From NCBI RefSeq assembly GCF_951229915.1, contig NZ_OX579588.1:310001-374000 (forward strand): a DNA stretch of 64,000 nt, written 5' to 3'. This document shows positions 9,395 to 17,242 of this stretch, one piece after another; positions within the stretch are counted from its first letter, which is position 1, and each line of letters opens with the position of its first letter. The position numbers and the translations under genes were made by a program. This stretch comes from Candidatus Ornithobacterium hominis. Lineage in GTDB: Bacteria; Bacteroidota; Bacteroidia; Flavobacteriales; Weeksellaceae. Under the pieces are notes generated by a model, which searched no databases, had not been told where the DNA came from, and saw nothing but the letters and a program-made list of their open reading frames with translations.

Positions 9395-9402
9395 CAAAAA
9401 TA
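9395..9402 (-). promoter_or_regulatory. Probable -7 element of the dcw operon promoter
   Basis: Read on the minus strand, this is TATTTTTG, which fits the Bacteroidota -7 consensus TAnnTTTG. It lies 15 bp upstream of the mraZ start. A TTTG that could act as the -33 element lies 24 bp further up (9427-9430), slightly beyond the usual 17-23 spacing and inside the MraZ boxes. Confidence 0.5.
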
Positions 9403-9423
9403 ATAAGATATTTCTACTTTTTG

Positions 9424-9447
9424 CCACAAATTGCCACAAAATCCCAC
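9424..9447 (-). promoter_or_regulatory. Three-box MraZ operator
   Basis: On the minus strand the tetramer GTGG occurs three times at exactly 10-bp spacing (plus-strand CCAC at 9424, 9434 and 9444), two of them inside perfect 10-bp direct repeats. E. coli MraZ is known to bind tandem TGGG-type boxes at 10-bp period upstream of mraZ. Periodicity, core and position all agree. The boxes overlap the expected -33 region, so binding should repress transcription. Confidence 0.75.
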
Positions 9448-9525
9448 TTTTGTTGATAACTTTCCGCTTTTTGAAGAAAAATCAAGAAAGAGAAAAGGGA
9501 TTCCATTTTTTTCTCAATTTTGTCA

Positions 9526-9533
9526 TATATTTG
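9526..9533 (+). promoter_or_regulatory. Probable -7 element for the plus-strand hydrolase gene
   Basis: TATATTTG is an exact TAnnTTTG match, 33 bp upstream of the ATG at 9566. I see no clear -33 TTTG at the right spacing. It lies in the divergent region shared with mraZ. Confidence 0.45.
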
Positions 9534-9565
9534 TTAATTGGGAAGAAAATGATTTAAAAAAACCT

Positions 9566-10327
9566 ATGCTGTTTAATATTAAGAAAAAGAAGAAATTCAA
9601 CTATGTAGTAGAAGGAGAGGGGCATCCTTTAGTTTTGTTGCATGGATTGATGGGAGGATTGAGTAACTTTAGCAAACTGATAAAGTACTTCTCTGAGCGG
9701 AATTTTAAAGTTTTCGCCCCAGAACTACCCATTTATAGCCTTCCTGTAATTAACTCAAATGTGGAAAACATTTCCAAATATGTTATTTTATTCTTAGAAG
9801 AGGTGGTGAAAGAACCAGCAACGTTGGTCGGTAATTCACTGGGCGGGCACGTAGGTTTGGTCGTGACAGAGAAACGCCCAAAGCTGGTGCATACGTTGGT
9901 TTTGACGGGAAGTAGCGGTTTGTATGAAAAATCTTTTGGTGAAACTTTCCCAAAAAGAGGTAGCAGAGAATACATTCGCACCAAAACGGAGGAAGTTTTC
10001 TACGACCCGAAAATTGCTACAGAAGAATTGGTTGATGAGGTTTTTGCTACGGTGAATGATACCAAAAAAGCCATCAAAACCCTCTATATAGCCCGAAGTG
10101 CCATTAAACACAATATGAAAGATGAGTTGAAATCCATTCAAAAAGAAGTTTGCTTGATTTGGGGGAAGCAAGATGGTGTGACGCCTCCTGAAGTAGCGGT
10201 GGAATTTAATGAAAATTTACCGAATTCTGATTTATACTGGATTGATAAATGTGGGCATGCCCCGATGATGGAACATCCTGAACTTTTCAATGAAATTCTC
10301 TATAATTGGCTGATAAAAAGAATTTAA
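9566..10327 (+). CDS. Alpha/beta-fold hydrolase
   Basis: This is a 253-aa serine hydrolase of the alpha/beta fold with unknown substrate. The nucleophile elbow GNSLGG places Ser at residue 91, HGLMGG near residue 26 forms the oxyanion region, and GKQDG (Asp) and GHAPMMEHPE (His) complete the triad. I chose the ATG at 9566 because homologous sequence begins there (MLFNIKKKKKFNYVVEGEG). The open frame reaches back to 9431, but those 45 codons run through the mraZ operator and promoter and look non-coding. It is divergent from mraZ. A perfect palindrome copy (10329-10347) begins two bases after its stop, before engB. Confidence 0.88.
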   Translation: MLFNIKKKKKFNYVVEGEGHPLVLLHGLMGGLSNFSKLIKYFSERNFKVFAPELPIYSLPVINSNVENISKYVILFLEEVVKEPATLVGNSLGGHVGLVVTEKRPKLVHTLVLTGSSGLYEKSFGETFPKRGSREYIRTKTEEVFYDPKIATEELVDEVFATVNDTKKAIKTLYIARSAIKHNMKDELKSIQKEVCLIWGKQDGVTPPEVAVEFNENLPNSDLYWIDKCGHAPMMEHPELFNEILYNWLIKRI

Positions 10328-10351
10328 ATTTTTTAAGCCTTAAAAAAATCT

Positions 10352-10972
10352 ATGAAAATCACGTCAGCAAAATTCTTGGAGAGTAATTCTCAGGTGGAAA
10401 AATGCCCCCCGCCTAATTTACCAGAGTATGCCTTCATCGGGCGTTCAAACGTAGGGAAGTCTTCGCTCATTAATATGATTGCTGATAATAAAAAGTTGGC
10501 TAAAACGTCTGGAACACCTGGGAAAACCCAATTGATCAATCATTTCTTAATCAATGAAGCTTGGTATTTGGTAGATTTGCCAGGCTATGGCTATGCCAAG
10601 GTATCAAAATCTAAACGCAAAGATTTTGATAAAATGATTACCAACTATTTAGAAAAAAGAAAAAACTTAGTCAATGTTTATTTGTTGATTGATAGTCGCC
10701 ATGAGCCGCTAAAAATTGATTTGGAATTCATGGAATATTTGGGAGAAAACATGATTCCATTCAATGTCGTGATGACTAAAATTGATAAATTAAGCAGTGC
10801 CAAGTATGCTAAAAATTTATTAACTTACCAAAAGAAATTACTCACTAACTGGGAGCAACTACCACAATTCATCAAAACCTCTGCTACTGCAAAAGTGGGA
10901 AAAGATGAAATCTTAAAAGAAATAGAAATTTATAATACCCAGCTAAATCATTTAGATTTTCGTAACTTGTAG
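10352..10972 (+). CDS. engB: EngB/YsxC, ribosome-biogenesis GTPase
   Basis: EngB is a small TRAFAC-class GTPase needed late in assembly of the 50S subunit. The 206-aa sequence has G1 GRSNVGKSS (30-38), the G2 threonine in KTSGTPGKTQ, G3 DLPGYG, G4 TKID and a SAT-like G5 (TSATA). It lies 24 bp after the hydrolase stop, in the same direction, with only the interspersed palindrome between them, so the two are probably co-transcribed. Confidence 0.96.
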   Translation: MKITSAKFLESNSQVEKCPPPNLPEYAFIGRSNVGKSSLINMIADNKKLAKTSGTPGKTQLINHFLINEAWYLVDLPGYGYAKVSKSKRKDFDKMITNYLEKRKNLVNVYLLIDSRHEPLKIDLEFMEYLGENMIPFNVVMTKIDKLSSAKYAKNLLTYQKKLLTNWEQLPQFIKTSATAKVGKDEILKEIEIYNTQLNHLDFRNL

Positions 10973-10999
10973 CCTTAATATTATAAAATATTATAAGGG

Positions 11000-13147
11000 A
11001 TGAGAAACATTTTTGTGATGGCCATGCTATTGGCGTGTGTCATGGGTTGGGGACAAAACTATAAGTTGCCTGAGCCTAAATCGGTTGAGTTTACTTCAGG
11101 TGAAATACCTCAAACATTTAAAAGTAAAAAGTATCAGCATTTGATCCATCAGGTTGGGATTGAATTGAGTGAAAATAGAAACGCTGCACTGATTAAAATT
11201 AATTTTTCTAAAAAAATCAAAAATCCAGAAGCCTATCAACTAAAGCTTAATAAAAATGGAGTTAATATAGAAGCTGCAACAGAAAGAGGCGTTTACTATG
11301 CACTTTTGAGATTAAAAGAAATCATCAATGCTAAGACTAATAAAGCCCTTCAGATTTATGATTTCCCCGACGTTGAATTTCGTGGAGTGGTAGAAGGTTT
11401 CTACGGCACACCATGGCAATACAAAGATCGCCTCAGAATGTTATCTTTTTTAGGAAAAAATAGAATGAATACTTACATCTATGGCCCAAAAGATGACCCA
11501 TATCATAGCTCTCCGCACTGGCGAGAAGCTTACCCAGAAGATGAAGCTCGCCAAATTCAAGATTATGTAGAAGCCGCAAAAAATAATTACGTAGATTTCT
11601 ATTGGGCTATACATCCTGGTAAAGACATCAAGTGGAATGAAGCTGACCGTCAAAACTTAATTCAAAAATTTGAAAAAATGTATGCTTTGGGCGTGAGAGG
11701 TTTTGCCGTTTTTTTTGATGACATTTCGGGGGAAGGAACCAATGCTGCCAAACAAGCAGAACTACTCAACTTTTTACAAACAAAATTTGTAGATACGCAT
11801 ACCGATGTTTTACCTCTAATTATGTGCCCGACAGAGTATAATAAAAGTTGGAGTAACTTGAAGAAAGGTGGGTATCTGCCGACATTAGGAAAGGAATTAG
11901 ACCCACGTATTCACATCATGTGGACGGGCGACGGGGTAATTGGTGATGTGACCAAGGAAAGTTTAACTTGGATTAATGATAAAATCAACAGAAAAGCTTT
12001 CTTTTGGTGGAATTTCCCAGTAACCGATTATGCAAGAGATCATCTGATGTTGGGGCCAGCCTATCGACTAGACCAAAAAGCTCAAAACCTTTTAGCTGGA
12101 GTAGTTTCTAACCCAATGGAACACGCCGAAGCTTCACGTATAGCGATAGCTTCCGTTGGTGATTATACTTGGGATATAGCAAAATATGATTCCATTCAAA
12201 GCTGGGAGAAAAACATTACCAATGAGTTTGAAACCTGTGCTGAAGCCTATACCTTTTTTGCTAAAAACAATACTGACGCAGGCCCCAATGGGCACCGTTA
12301 TCGTAAAGAGGAATCAAGAGGATTTGAGCAGCCAGCACAAGAATTTTCTAAAGCCTTAAAAAATTTAAACCTCCAAAAATCACAAATAGAAAAAATTCAA
12401 AATTATTACAAACAATTGCTTTCATCAGCAGAAATTTTACAAAAATGTAAAGACAACCCTGCCTTGATTTTAGAAATTTACCCTTGGATTTTACAGACTA
12501 AAAATATTGCACAAAAAGGTTTAGCAACTTTAGAAATGTATGATGCTTACAAAGCTAAAAATCAAGAAGAATTTTTAAAGGCTTTTGAAAAAGCAGAGCG
12601 GTGGGAATTGAAGCGCTCTTTTGTAAATCAAGATGAAAATAAAAATCCATACCACCCAAGAGTTTCTCCTGTATCTAAGCTCGTTAGCCCATTGATTGAT
12701 GAAACATTTAAATTTTTGGTAGAAGCTTATAATCAATATTTTAAAGGCAAATTAGTCGTCAAAGATTACGATAATCCACATCAATTTGTGAGTAATAATG
12801 CAAAATTGAAGGATTTGAACATTCGATTAGAGAACAACAAGCTAGCGGCAGATCCTGTGTTGGAAGTGATAGAGGTGCAGCCAAACGATTATTTTACCTT
12901 TGAGTTTAAATCATCTAAAAATGTGAAGCAAGTGCTCATCAATACTGGTGAACAAGAGGTATTTGAAAAATGGGGGCAAGTGGAACTTTTATCGGAAAAC
13001 GGCGAGTGGAAGAATGTAAACGGTGAGATGAAAGGGAATGAATGGATTGCTAAACCTAATGAAAAAGCACAACAAGTGAGATTTAAAAATAAATCAAAGC
13101 AAGTTAAAAATATTTATTTAAGACAATTAGAAGTTACTATAAAATAA
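11000..13147 (+). CDS. Secreted GH84 beta-N-acetylglucosaminidase
   Basis: GH84 enzymes remove beta-linked GlcNAc by substrate-assisted catalysis; members include O-GlcNAcases and clostridial NagH/NagJ. The 715-aa protein has a signal peptide (about 1-18, ending GWGQ), an N-terminal alpha/beta domain, the catalytic barrel beginning FRGVVEGFYGTPW (about 128-139) and the paired catalytic aspartates in FFDD (Asp240-Asp241). A C-terminal helical region and a beta-rich tail, perhaps carbohydrate-binding, follow. No type IX sorting domain is obvious at the end. The likely role is trimming host or environmental glycans outside the cytoplasm. The gene is convergent with rplT. Confidence 0.92.
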   Translation: MRNIFVMAMLLACVMGWGQNYKLPEPKSVEFTSGEIPQTFKSKKYQHLIHQVGIELSENRNAALIKINFSKKIKNPEAYQLKLNKNGVNIEAATERGVYYALLRLKEIINAKTNKALQIYDFPDVEFRGVVEGFYGTPWQYKDRLRMLSFLGKNRMNTYIYGPKDDPYHSSPHWREAYPEDEARQIQDYVEAAKNNYVDFYWAIHPGKDIKWNEADRQNLIQKFEKMYALGVRGFAVFFDDISGEGTNAAKQAELLNFLQTKFVDTHTDVLPLIMCPTEYNKSWSNLKKGGYLPTLGKELDPRIHIMWTGDGVIGDVTKESLTWINDKINRKAFFWWNFPVTDYARDHLMLGPAYRLDQKAQNLLAGVVSNPMEHAEASRIAIASVGDYTWDIAKYDSIQSWEKNITNEFETCAEAYTFFAKNNTDAGPNGHRYRKEESRGFEQPAQEFSKALKNLNLQKSQIEKIQNYYKQLLSSAEILQKCKDNPALILEIYPWILQTKNIAQKGLATLEMYDAYKAKNQEEFLKAFEKAERWELKRSFVNQDENKNPYHPRVSPVSKLVSPLIDETFKFLVEAYNQYFKGKLVVKDYDNPHQFVSNNAKLKDLNIRLENNKLAADPVLEVIEVQPNDYFTFEFKSSKNVKQVLINTGEQEVFEKWGQVELLSENGEWKNVNGEMKGNEWIAKPNEKAQQVRFKNKSKQVKNIYLRQLEVTIK

Positions 13148-13171
13148 AGTTTTGCTAAATTAGAACAGAAT

Positions 13172-13205
13172 TAGCCGCCTCAAATTTTTATTTTTGAGGC
13201 GGCTA
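13172..13205. terminator. Bidirectional terminator between the GH84 gene and rplT
   Basis: A perfect 13-bp inverted repeat (TAGCCGCCTCAAA and its complement) with an 8-base A/T loop sits between the convergent GH84 and rplT genes, so it can serve both strands. Confidence 0.85.
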
Positions 13206-13234
13206 CTTAAAATTTCAATTCAACAAAAAATTAT

Positions 13235-13579
13235 TTATTTTACTTTTTGCACAATGGCTGAGAAAGCTTCTGGGTGATTCATTGCTAAATCAGCAAGAAC
13301 CTTTCTGTTCAACTCAATATTGTTTTTCTTGAGAGCTCCCATCAGCTGAGAGTAAGACATTCCGTTTTGTCTTGCACCAGCATTAATACGCTGAATCCAC
13401 AAAGAGCGGAAATTTCTTTTTTTCTGTCTTCTATCACGGTAAGCATAAAGCATTGCTTTTTCTACCGCATTTTTAGCTACAGTCCATACGTTCTTGCGTC
13501 TCCCGAAGAAACCTTTGGCTTGTTTTATGATTTTTTTACGTCTTCTTCTCGACGCTACTGAATTTGTTGATCTTGGCAT
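13235..13579 (-). CDS. rplT: 50S ribosomal protein L20
   Basis: bL20 is an early-assembly protein of the large subunit. The 114-aa sequence starts MPRSTNSVASRRRRKK and has the family's AKGFFGRRKN, YAYRDRR and INAGAR stretches. It is the last gene of thrS-infC-rpmI-rplT. In E. coli, L20 represses this operon by binding its mRNA; the 145-bp gap to rpmI, which contains the longest palindrome copy, could hold such a site here, but I cannot show this. Confidence 0.97.
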   Translation of the reverse strand: MPRSTNSVASRRRRKKIIKQAKGFFGRRKNVWTVAKNAVEKAMLYAYRDRRQKKRNFRSLWIQRINAGARQNGMSYSQLMGALKKNNIELNRKVLADLAMNHPEAFSAIVQKVK

Positions 13580-13687
13580 TTTTTTAATTTTTTTTTAACC
13601 GAAGGCGGATACTTATCACTTTTACTAAGCCCACGGTTGGGTTAAACAAATTTTAATTTTAAAAACCGATTTTATATAAATTCTCAA

Positions 13688-13714
13688 AAAATTTTTTAAG
13701 GCTTAAAAAATTTT
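13688..13714. repeat. Longest perfect copy of the interspersed palindrome
   Basis: This is a perfect 27-bp odd palindrome centred on G13701, in the gap between rpmI and rplT. It would fold as an A/U-rich hairpin in the operon mRNA. It is a weak terminator candidate inside an operon, or a processing or binding site. Confidence 0.8.
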
Positions 13715-13724
13715 AGAAGAAAAT

Positions 13725-13922
13725 TTATTTCAATCCTAATTGTTCTCTCACACTATTCACATCATTGTCGTGAACCAGCGTCATTTTAGTTAAATTTCTC
13801 TTTTGCTTAGTTTCTTTTTTAGTCAAGATATGGCTCTTGAAAGCATGTTTACGCTTGATTTTACCAGTTCCTGTCAATTTGAAACGTTTTTTAGCTCCTG
13901 ATTTTGTCTTTTGTTTTGGCAT
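13725..13922 (-). CDS. rpmI: 50S ribosomal protein L35
   Basis: bL35 is a small basic large-subunit protein. The 65-aa sequence begins MPKQKTKSGAKKRFKLTGTGKIKRK (first residues), the family hallmark, and has HILTKK in the middle. It sits 40 bp downstream of infC in the standard translation operon. Confidence 0.97.
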   Translation of the reverse strand: MPKQKTKSGAKKRFKLTGTGKIKRKHAFKSHILTKKETKQKRNLTKMTLVHDNDVNSVREQLGLK

Positions 13923-13962
13923 CTTTTCTATTATTATTTTATTGAATTGAATTTATTCTTTT

Positions 13963-14523
13963 TTATTTAGTTTTGGTTGGCGCCATCATCATAATCATAC
14001 GTTTACCTTCCAGTTTTGGCATTTGTTCTACTTTGCCGTATTCTTCGAGATCTTGTGCCAATCTCAAAAGAAGAATTTCTCCTTGGTCTTTGAATACAAT
14101 AGAGCGCCCTTTAAAGAAAACGTAAGCTTTCAGTTTTGCTCCATCTTTCAAGAAACCTTCGGCGTGGCGTTTTTTGAACTCGTAATCATGGTCATCGGTA
14201 TTTGGCCCAAAACGAATCTCTTTTATCGTAATCTTACTTTGCTTTGCTTTCAGCTCTTTTTTACGTTTTTTCTCTTCGTAGAGAAATTTTTTGTAATCTA
14301 AAATTCTAGCTACTGGGGGGTTAGCATTTTCGGTGATTAAAACCAAATCTAAGCCAAACTCTTTAGCCATTTCAAGAGCTTTAGAAGTTTTGTAAATACC
14401 TTGTTCAACTTCTTCCACGTCGCCCACCACACGCACCTCTGGCACGCGAATATTCTCATTTAGCGGATGAGCCTCTTCATTTTTGTGGGGAGAATAACCC
14501 CCTCTTCTTTTTTTTGTGATAAT
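13963..14523 (-). CDS. infC: Translation initiation factor IF-3, non-AUG start
   Basis: IF-3 binds the 30S subunit and rejects non-canonical start codons. An ATG-type or GTG start gives only 160 aa beginning PEVRVVGD, which lacks the N-terminal residues found in the family. The frame stays open upstream through KKRRGGYSPHKNEEAHPLNENIR to a TAG at 14527-14529. No ATG occurs there; the only candidates are ATA, ATT (14523) and ATC (14520), side by side. I take ATT, giving about 186 aa. An AUU or similar start on infC is the known basis of IF-3 autoregulation in E. coli. The C-terminal domain (KEIRFGPNTDDHDYEFK and the GR..VFKDQGE region) is intact. Confidence 0.9.
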   Translation of the reverse strand: MITKKRRGGYSPHKNEEAHPLNENIRVPEVRVVGDVEEVEQGIYKTSKALEMAKEFGLDLVLITENANPPVARILDYKKFLYEEKKRKKELKAKQSKITIKEIRFGPNTDDHDYEFKKRHAEGFLKDGAKLKAYVFFKGRSIVFKDQGEILLLRLAQDLEEYGKVEQMPKLEGKRMIMMMAPTKTK

Positions 14524-14538
14524 TATCTAAATTTAAAA

Positions 14539-16458
14539 TTAAACTTTCATTTCTTTTTCTAGCAATTTACGGAAGTCATCCACAGGCATTGCTCCTAAAT
14601 CACCTTCGCCGTGTTTACGTACCGAAACCATTGCTGTATTTTCTTCATTTTCACCTACAATCAGCATAAAAGGGATTTTTGCTAACTCGGCATCTCTGAT
14701 TTTCCGTCCAGTTTTTTCAGCCCTTTTGTCAATCAGTCCGCAAATATCGGAATTTTCTAATAAATTTAAAACTTTTTTACTGTAATCCAAATATTTATCG
14801 CTAATAGGTAAGATGATAAATTGTTCTGACGCCAGCCACAAGGGCAAATCACCTGCGGTGTGCTCTAGTAAAATCGCTACAAAACGTTCTAATGAGCCAA
14901 ACGGGGCACGGTGAATCATCACAGGCCGATGCTTCTCATTATCTGAGCCAATGTATGATAAATCGAAACGCTCGGGTAAATTGTAATCCACTTGAATCGT
15001 CCCTAGCTGCCAACTTCTGCCTAAAGCATCTTTTACCATAAAATCTAGCTTTGGCCCGTAGAAAGCTGCCTCACCATATTCTACTGCAGTTTTTAGCTCT
15101 CTTTCTTCCGCTGCTTGTATGATGGCGTTTTCTGCTTTTTGCCAATTCTCATTACTTCCAATGTACTTGGAGTGGTCTTCTTTGTCACGTAATGAGACTT
15201 GAGCGGTATAATCTTCAAAACCTAGTGCATTAAACACGTATATGACCAAATCAATGACTTTTTTAAACTCGTCTAATAGTTGGTCTGGCGTGCAGAAAAT
15301 ATGTGCATCGTCTTGTGTGAAGCCACGAACACGTGTCAAACCATGCAATTCACCGCTCTGCTCGTAGCGGTAAACGGTGCCAAATTCTGCAAAACGCTTT
15401 GGTAAATCTCGATAAGACCATTGCTGGGATTTATAAATTTCGCAATGATGCGGGCAATTCATTGGCTTTAATAGAAATTCTTCGCCTTTATTGGGCGTTT
15501 GAATCGGCTGGAAGCTATCAGCGCCATATTTCTCATAATGCCCTGAAGTCACGTATAAATCTTTGTGGCCGATGTGTGGCGTTACAACCATTTCATAACC
15601 TGCTTTTTGCTGGGCTGCTTGCAGAAAGTTTTCTAACTTTTTTCTCAAAGCAGCACCTTTGGGCAGCCAAAGAGGCAACCCAGAACCCACTTTCTCAGAG
15701 AAAGTAAAAATTCCGAGCTCTTTGCCCAGTTTTCTATGGTCACGTTTTTTTGCTTCTTCTAATTTATGGAGATATTCTGTTAAATCTTTTTGTTTAGGAA
15801 ACGTAATTCCATAGACGCGTGTCAATTGTGGATTTTTTTCATTCCCTCGCCAGTAAGCGCCTGCAGCGTTAAGTATTTTTGCAGCCTTCACAAATCCTGT
15901 ATGCGGCAGGTGCCCTCCACGGCATAAATCAGTGAAATTCTCGTGCGAGCAGAAGGTAATTTCGCCGTCATTTAAATTTTCAATTAATTCTGTTTTGTAC
16001 GGATTATCGGTATAATTTTTTAGCGCTTCTGCTTTTGAGACAGGATATAATTGGAATTCACTCTTTAGGCGAGCGTGTTCTAGCATTTTTTTCTCAATTT
16101 TTTCAAAATCTTTTTCAGAAATACTTTCTCCTCCAAAGTCTACATCATAATAAAACCCATTTTCTATTGCTGGGCCAATTGTTAATTTTGCTTCAGGGAA
16201 AAAGTCTAAAATCGCTTGAGCCAAGAGGTGTGCAGAGGAATGCCAAAACGCTTTTTTACCCAAATTATCGTTCCAGGTGAGAAGTTGTAAACGGGCATCT
16301 TCGGTAATGGGTGTAGAGGTCTCTACTTGTTTGTCGTTTACCAAAGCAGAGAGGACGTTTCTAGCTAATCCTTCGCTGATGTTTTGCGCAACTTCCATGG
16401 GTGTAACGGGGTGGTCATACGAGCGAACACTGCCGTCTGGGAGCGTAATGTGAATCAT
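14539..16458 (-). CDS. thrS: Threonyl-tRNA synthetase
   Basis: ThrRS charges tRNA-Thr in the cytoplasm. The 639-aa protein has an N-terminal TGS domain (1-60, ITLPDGSVRSYDHPVTP), the editing domain with HSSAHLLAQAI, and a class II catalytic core with motif 2 around FGTVYRYEQSGELHGLTRVRGFTQDDAH (part shown) and the zinc-binding MNCPHHCEIY. The C-terminal anticodon domain starts near 540. It heads the thrS-infC-rpmI-rplT operon. A CAAAATTA on the plus strand (16479-16486) is a minus-strand -7 match 20 bp upstream. Confidence 0.97.
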   Translation of the reverse strand: MIHITLPDGSVRSYDHPVTPMEVAQNISEGLARNVLSALVNDKQVETSTPITEDARLQLLTWNDNLGKKAFWHSSAHLLAQAILDFFPEAKLTIGPAIENGFYYDVDFGGESISEKDFEKIEKKMLEHARLKSEFQLYPVSKAEALKNYTDNPYKTELIENLNDGEITFCSHENFTDLCRGGHLPHTGFVKAAKILNAAGAYWRGNEKNPQLTRVYGITFPKQKDLTEYLHKLEEAKKRDHRKLGKELGIFTFSEKVGSGLPLWLPKGAALRKKLENFLQAAQQKAGYEMVVTPHIGHKDLYVTSGHYEKYGADSFQPIQTPNKGEEFLLKPMNCPHHCEIYKSQQWSYRDLPKRFAEFGTVYRYEQSGELHGLTRVRGFTQDDAHIFCTPDQLLDEFKKVIDLVIYVFNALGFEDYTAQVSLRDKEDHSKYIGSNENWQKAENAIIQAAEERELKTAVEYGEAAFYGPKLDFMVKDALGRSWQLGTIQVDYNLPERFDLSYIGSDNEKHRPVMIHRAPFGSLERFVAILLEHTAGDLPLWLASEQFIILPISDKYLDYSKKVLNLLENSDICGLIDKRAEKTGRKIRDAELAKIPFMLIVGENEENTAMVSVRKHGEGDLGAMPVDDFRKLLEKEMKV

Positions 16459-16492
16459 GCTAAATTTGTTTTAATGCACAAAATTAAAAAAT

Positions 16493-17242
16493 CTATTCAA
16501 ATGCACCTATCCCAAAAAGAGCAAAATCAAATTTCACAGGATCTTTTGCATCATATTTCTTTAATTCATTGGTTAGGAATTCTGCAGATTTCCAATCATT
16601 GGCTTTGCGCTGCAATAGGTTTAAACTCCGCGCAACACGGCCAGAGTGCACATCTAATGGAATGATGAGCTTTTCTTTTGGAATTTTTTTCCACAGCCCA
16701 AAATCAACAGGATTATCTCTTACCATCCAGCGCAAAAACATATTGAGGCGCTTGGCTGCCGAGTTTTTTGCTGGGCTAGAAATGTGCTTTTGTGTCCTGA
16801 AATCTGGCTCGAAAAGAAATTTCTCTCGAAACCGTTCAATCGCATGAAAAGTGTTGGGCTCTTCTGCTTTTATTAAAAAATAATCCTCTAAACTCTCGGC
16901 GCCAAAATATAATTTTTTTAAGGCTTTAAAAAAATAAGTTAAATCCAAATAATTGAACGTGCGGTGTACAAAATTAGTTGCTTTTTCAAAATCTTTTAGG
17001 CGACCGTGGATGATGAAATCATAGGGTGAAAAATCCATGATTTCCATGATTTGGTGAGCATTTTTGATGATGCTTTTTCGCTTGCCCCAGGCAATCGTGG
17101 AAGTAAGCAGCCCTGCGATTTCTATATCTTGTTTTTGGTGAAACAGATGTGGAATCTGGATAGGGTCGGTGGTGATGAACTCTTCTTGACAATAAAGCTG
17201 AAATTTTTGTTGAAGAAATTTTTCTAATTTTTTGTCCATCAA
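16493..17242 (-). CDS. TIGR02757/DUF2400 family protein of unknown function
   Basis: This 249-aa soluble protein matches the DUF2400 family by its TSTIAWGKRKSIIKNA stretch (about 47-62), the FKALKKLYFG segment, LNMFLRWMVR, PLDVHSGRVARSL and the end KFDFALFGIGAFE. No biochemical role is established that I can name; the helical LNMFLRWMVR and DVHSGR segments resemble helix-hairpin-helix base-excision enzymes, but that is only an impression. It overlaps the permease upstream by 4 bp, so the two are co-transcribed. A palindrome copy near 16915 encodes FKALKK. Confidence 0.85.
   Translation of the reverse strand: MMDKKLEKFLQQKFQLYCQEEFITTDPIQIPHLFHQKQDIEIAGLLTSTIAWGKRKSIIKNAHQIMEIMDFSPYDFIIHGRLKDFEKATNFVHRTFNYLDLTYFFKALKKLYFGAESLEDYFLIKAEEPNTFHAIERFREKFLFEPDFRTQKHISSPAKNSAAKRLNMFLRWMVRDNPVDFGLWKKIPKEKLIIPLDVHSGRVARSLNLLQRKANDWKSAEFLTNELKKYDAKDPVKFDFALFGIGAFE

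Noticed and set aside
9431..9565. Upstream extension of the hydrolase gene
   Set aside because: These 45 codons overlap the MraZ boxes and promoter and give low-complexity residues. The family sequence starts at 9566.
16384..16847. Plus-strand frames opposite thrS and the DUF2400 gene
   Set aside because: They are antisense shadows of clearly coding minus-strand genes and resemble no protein family.
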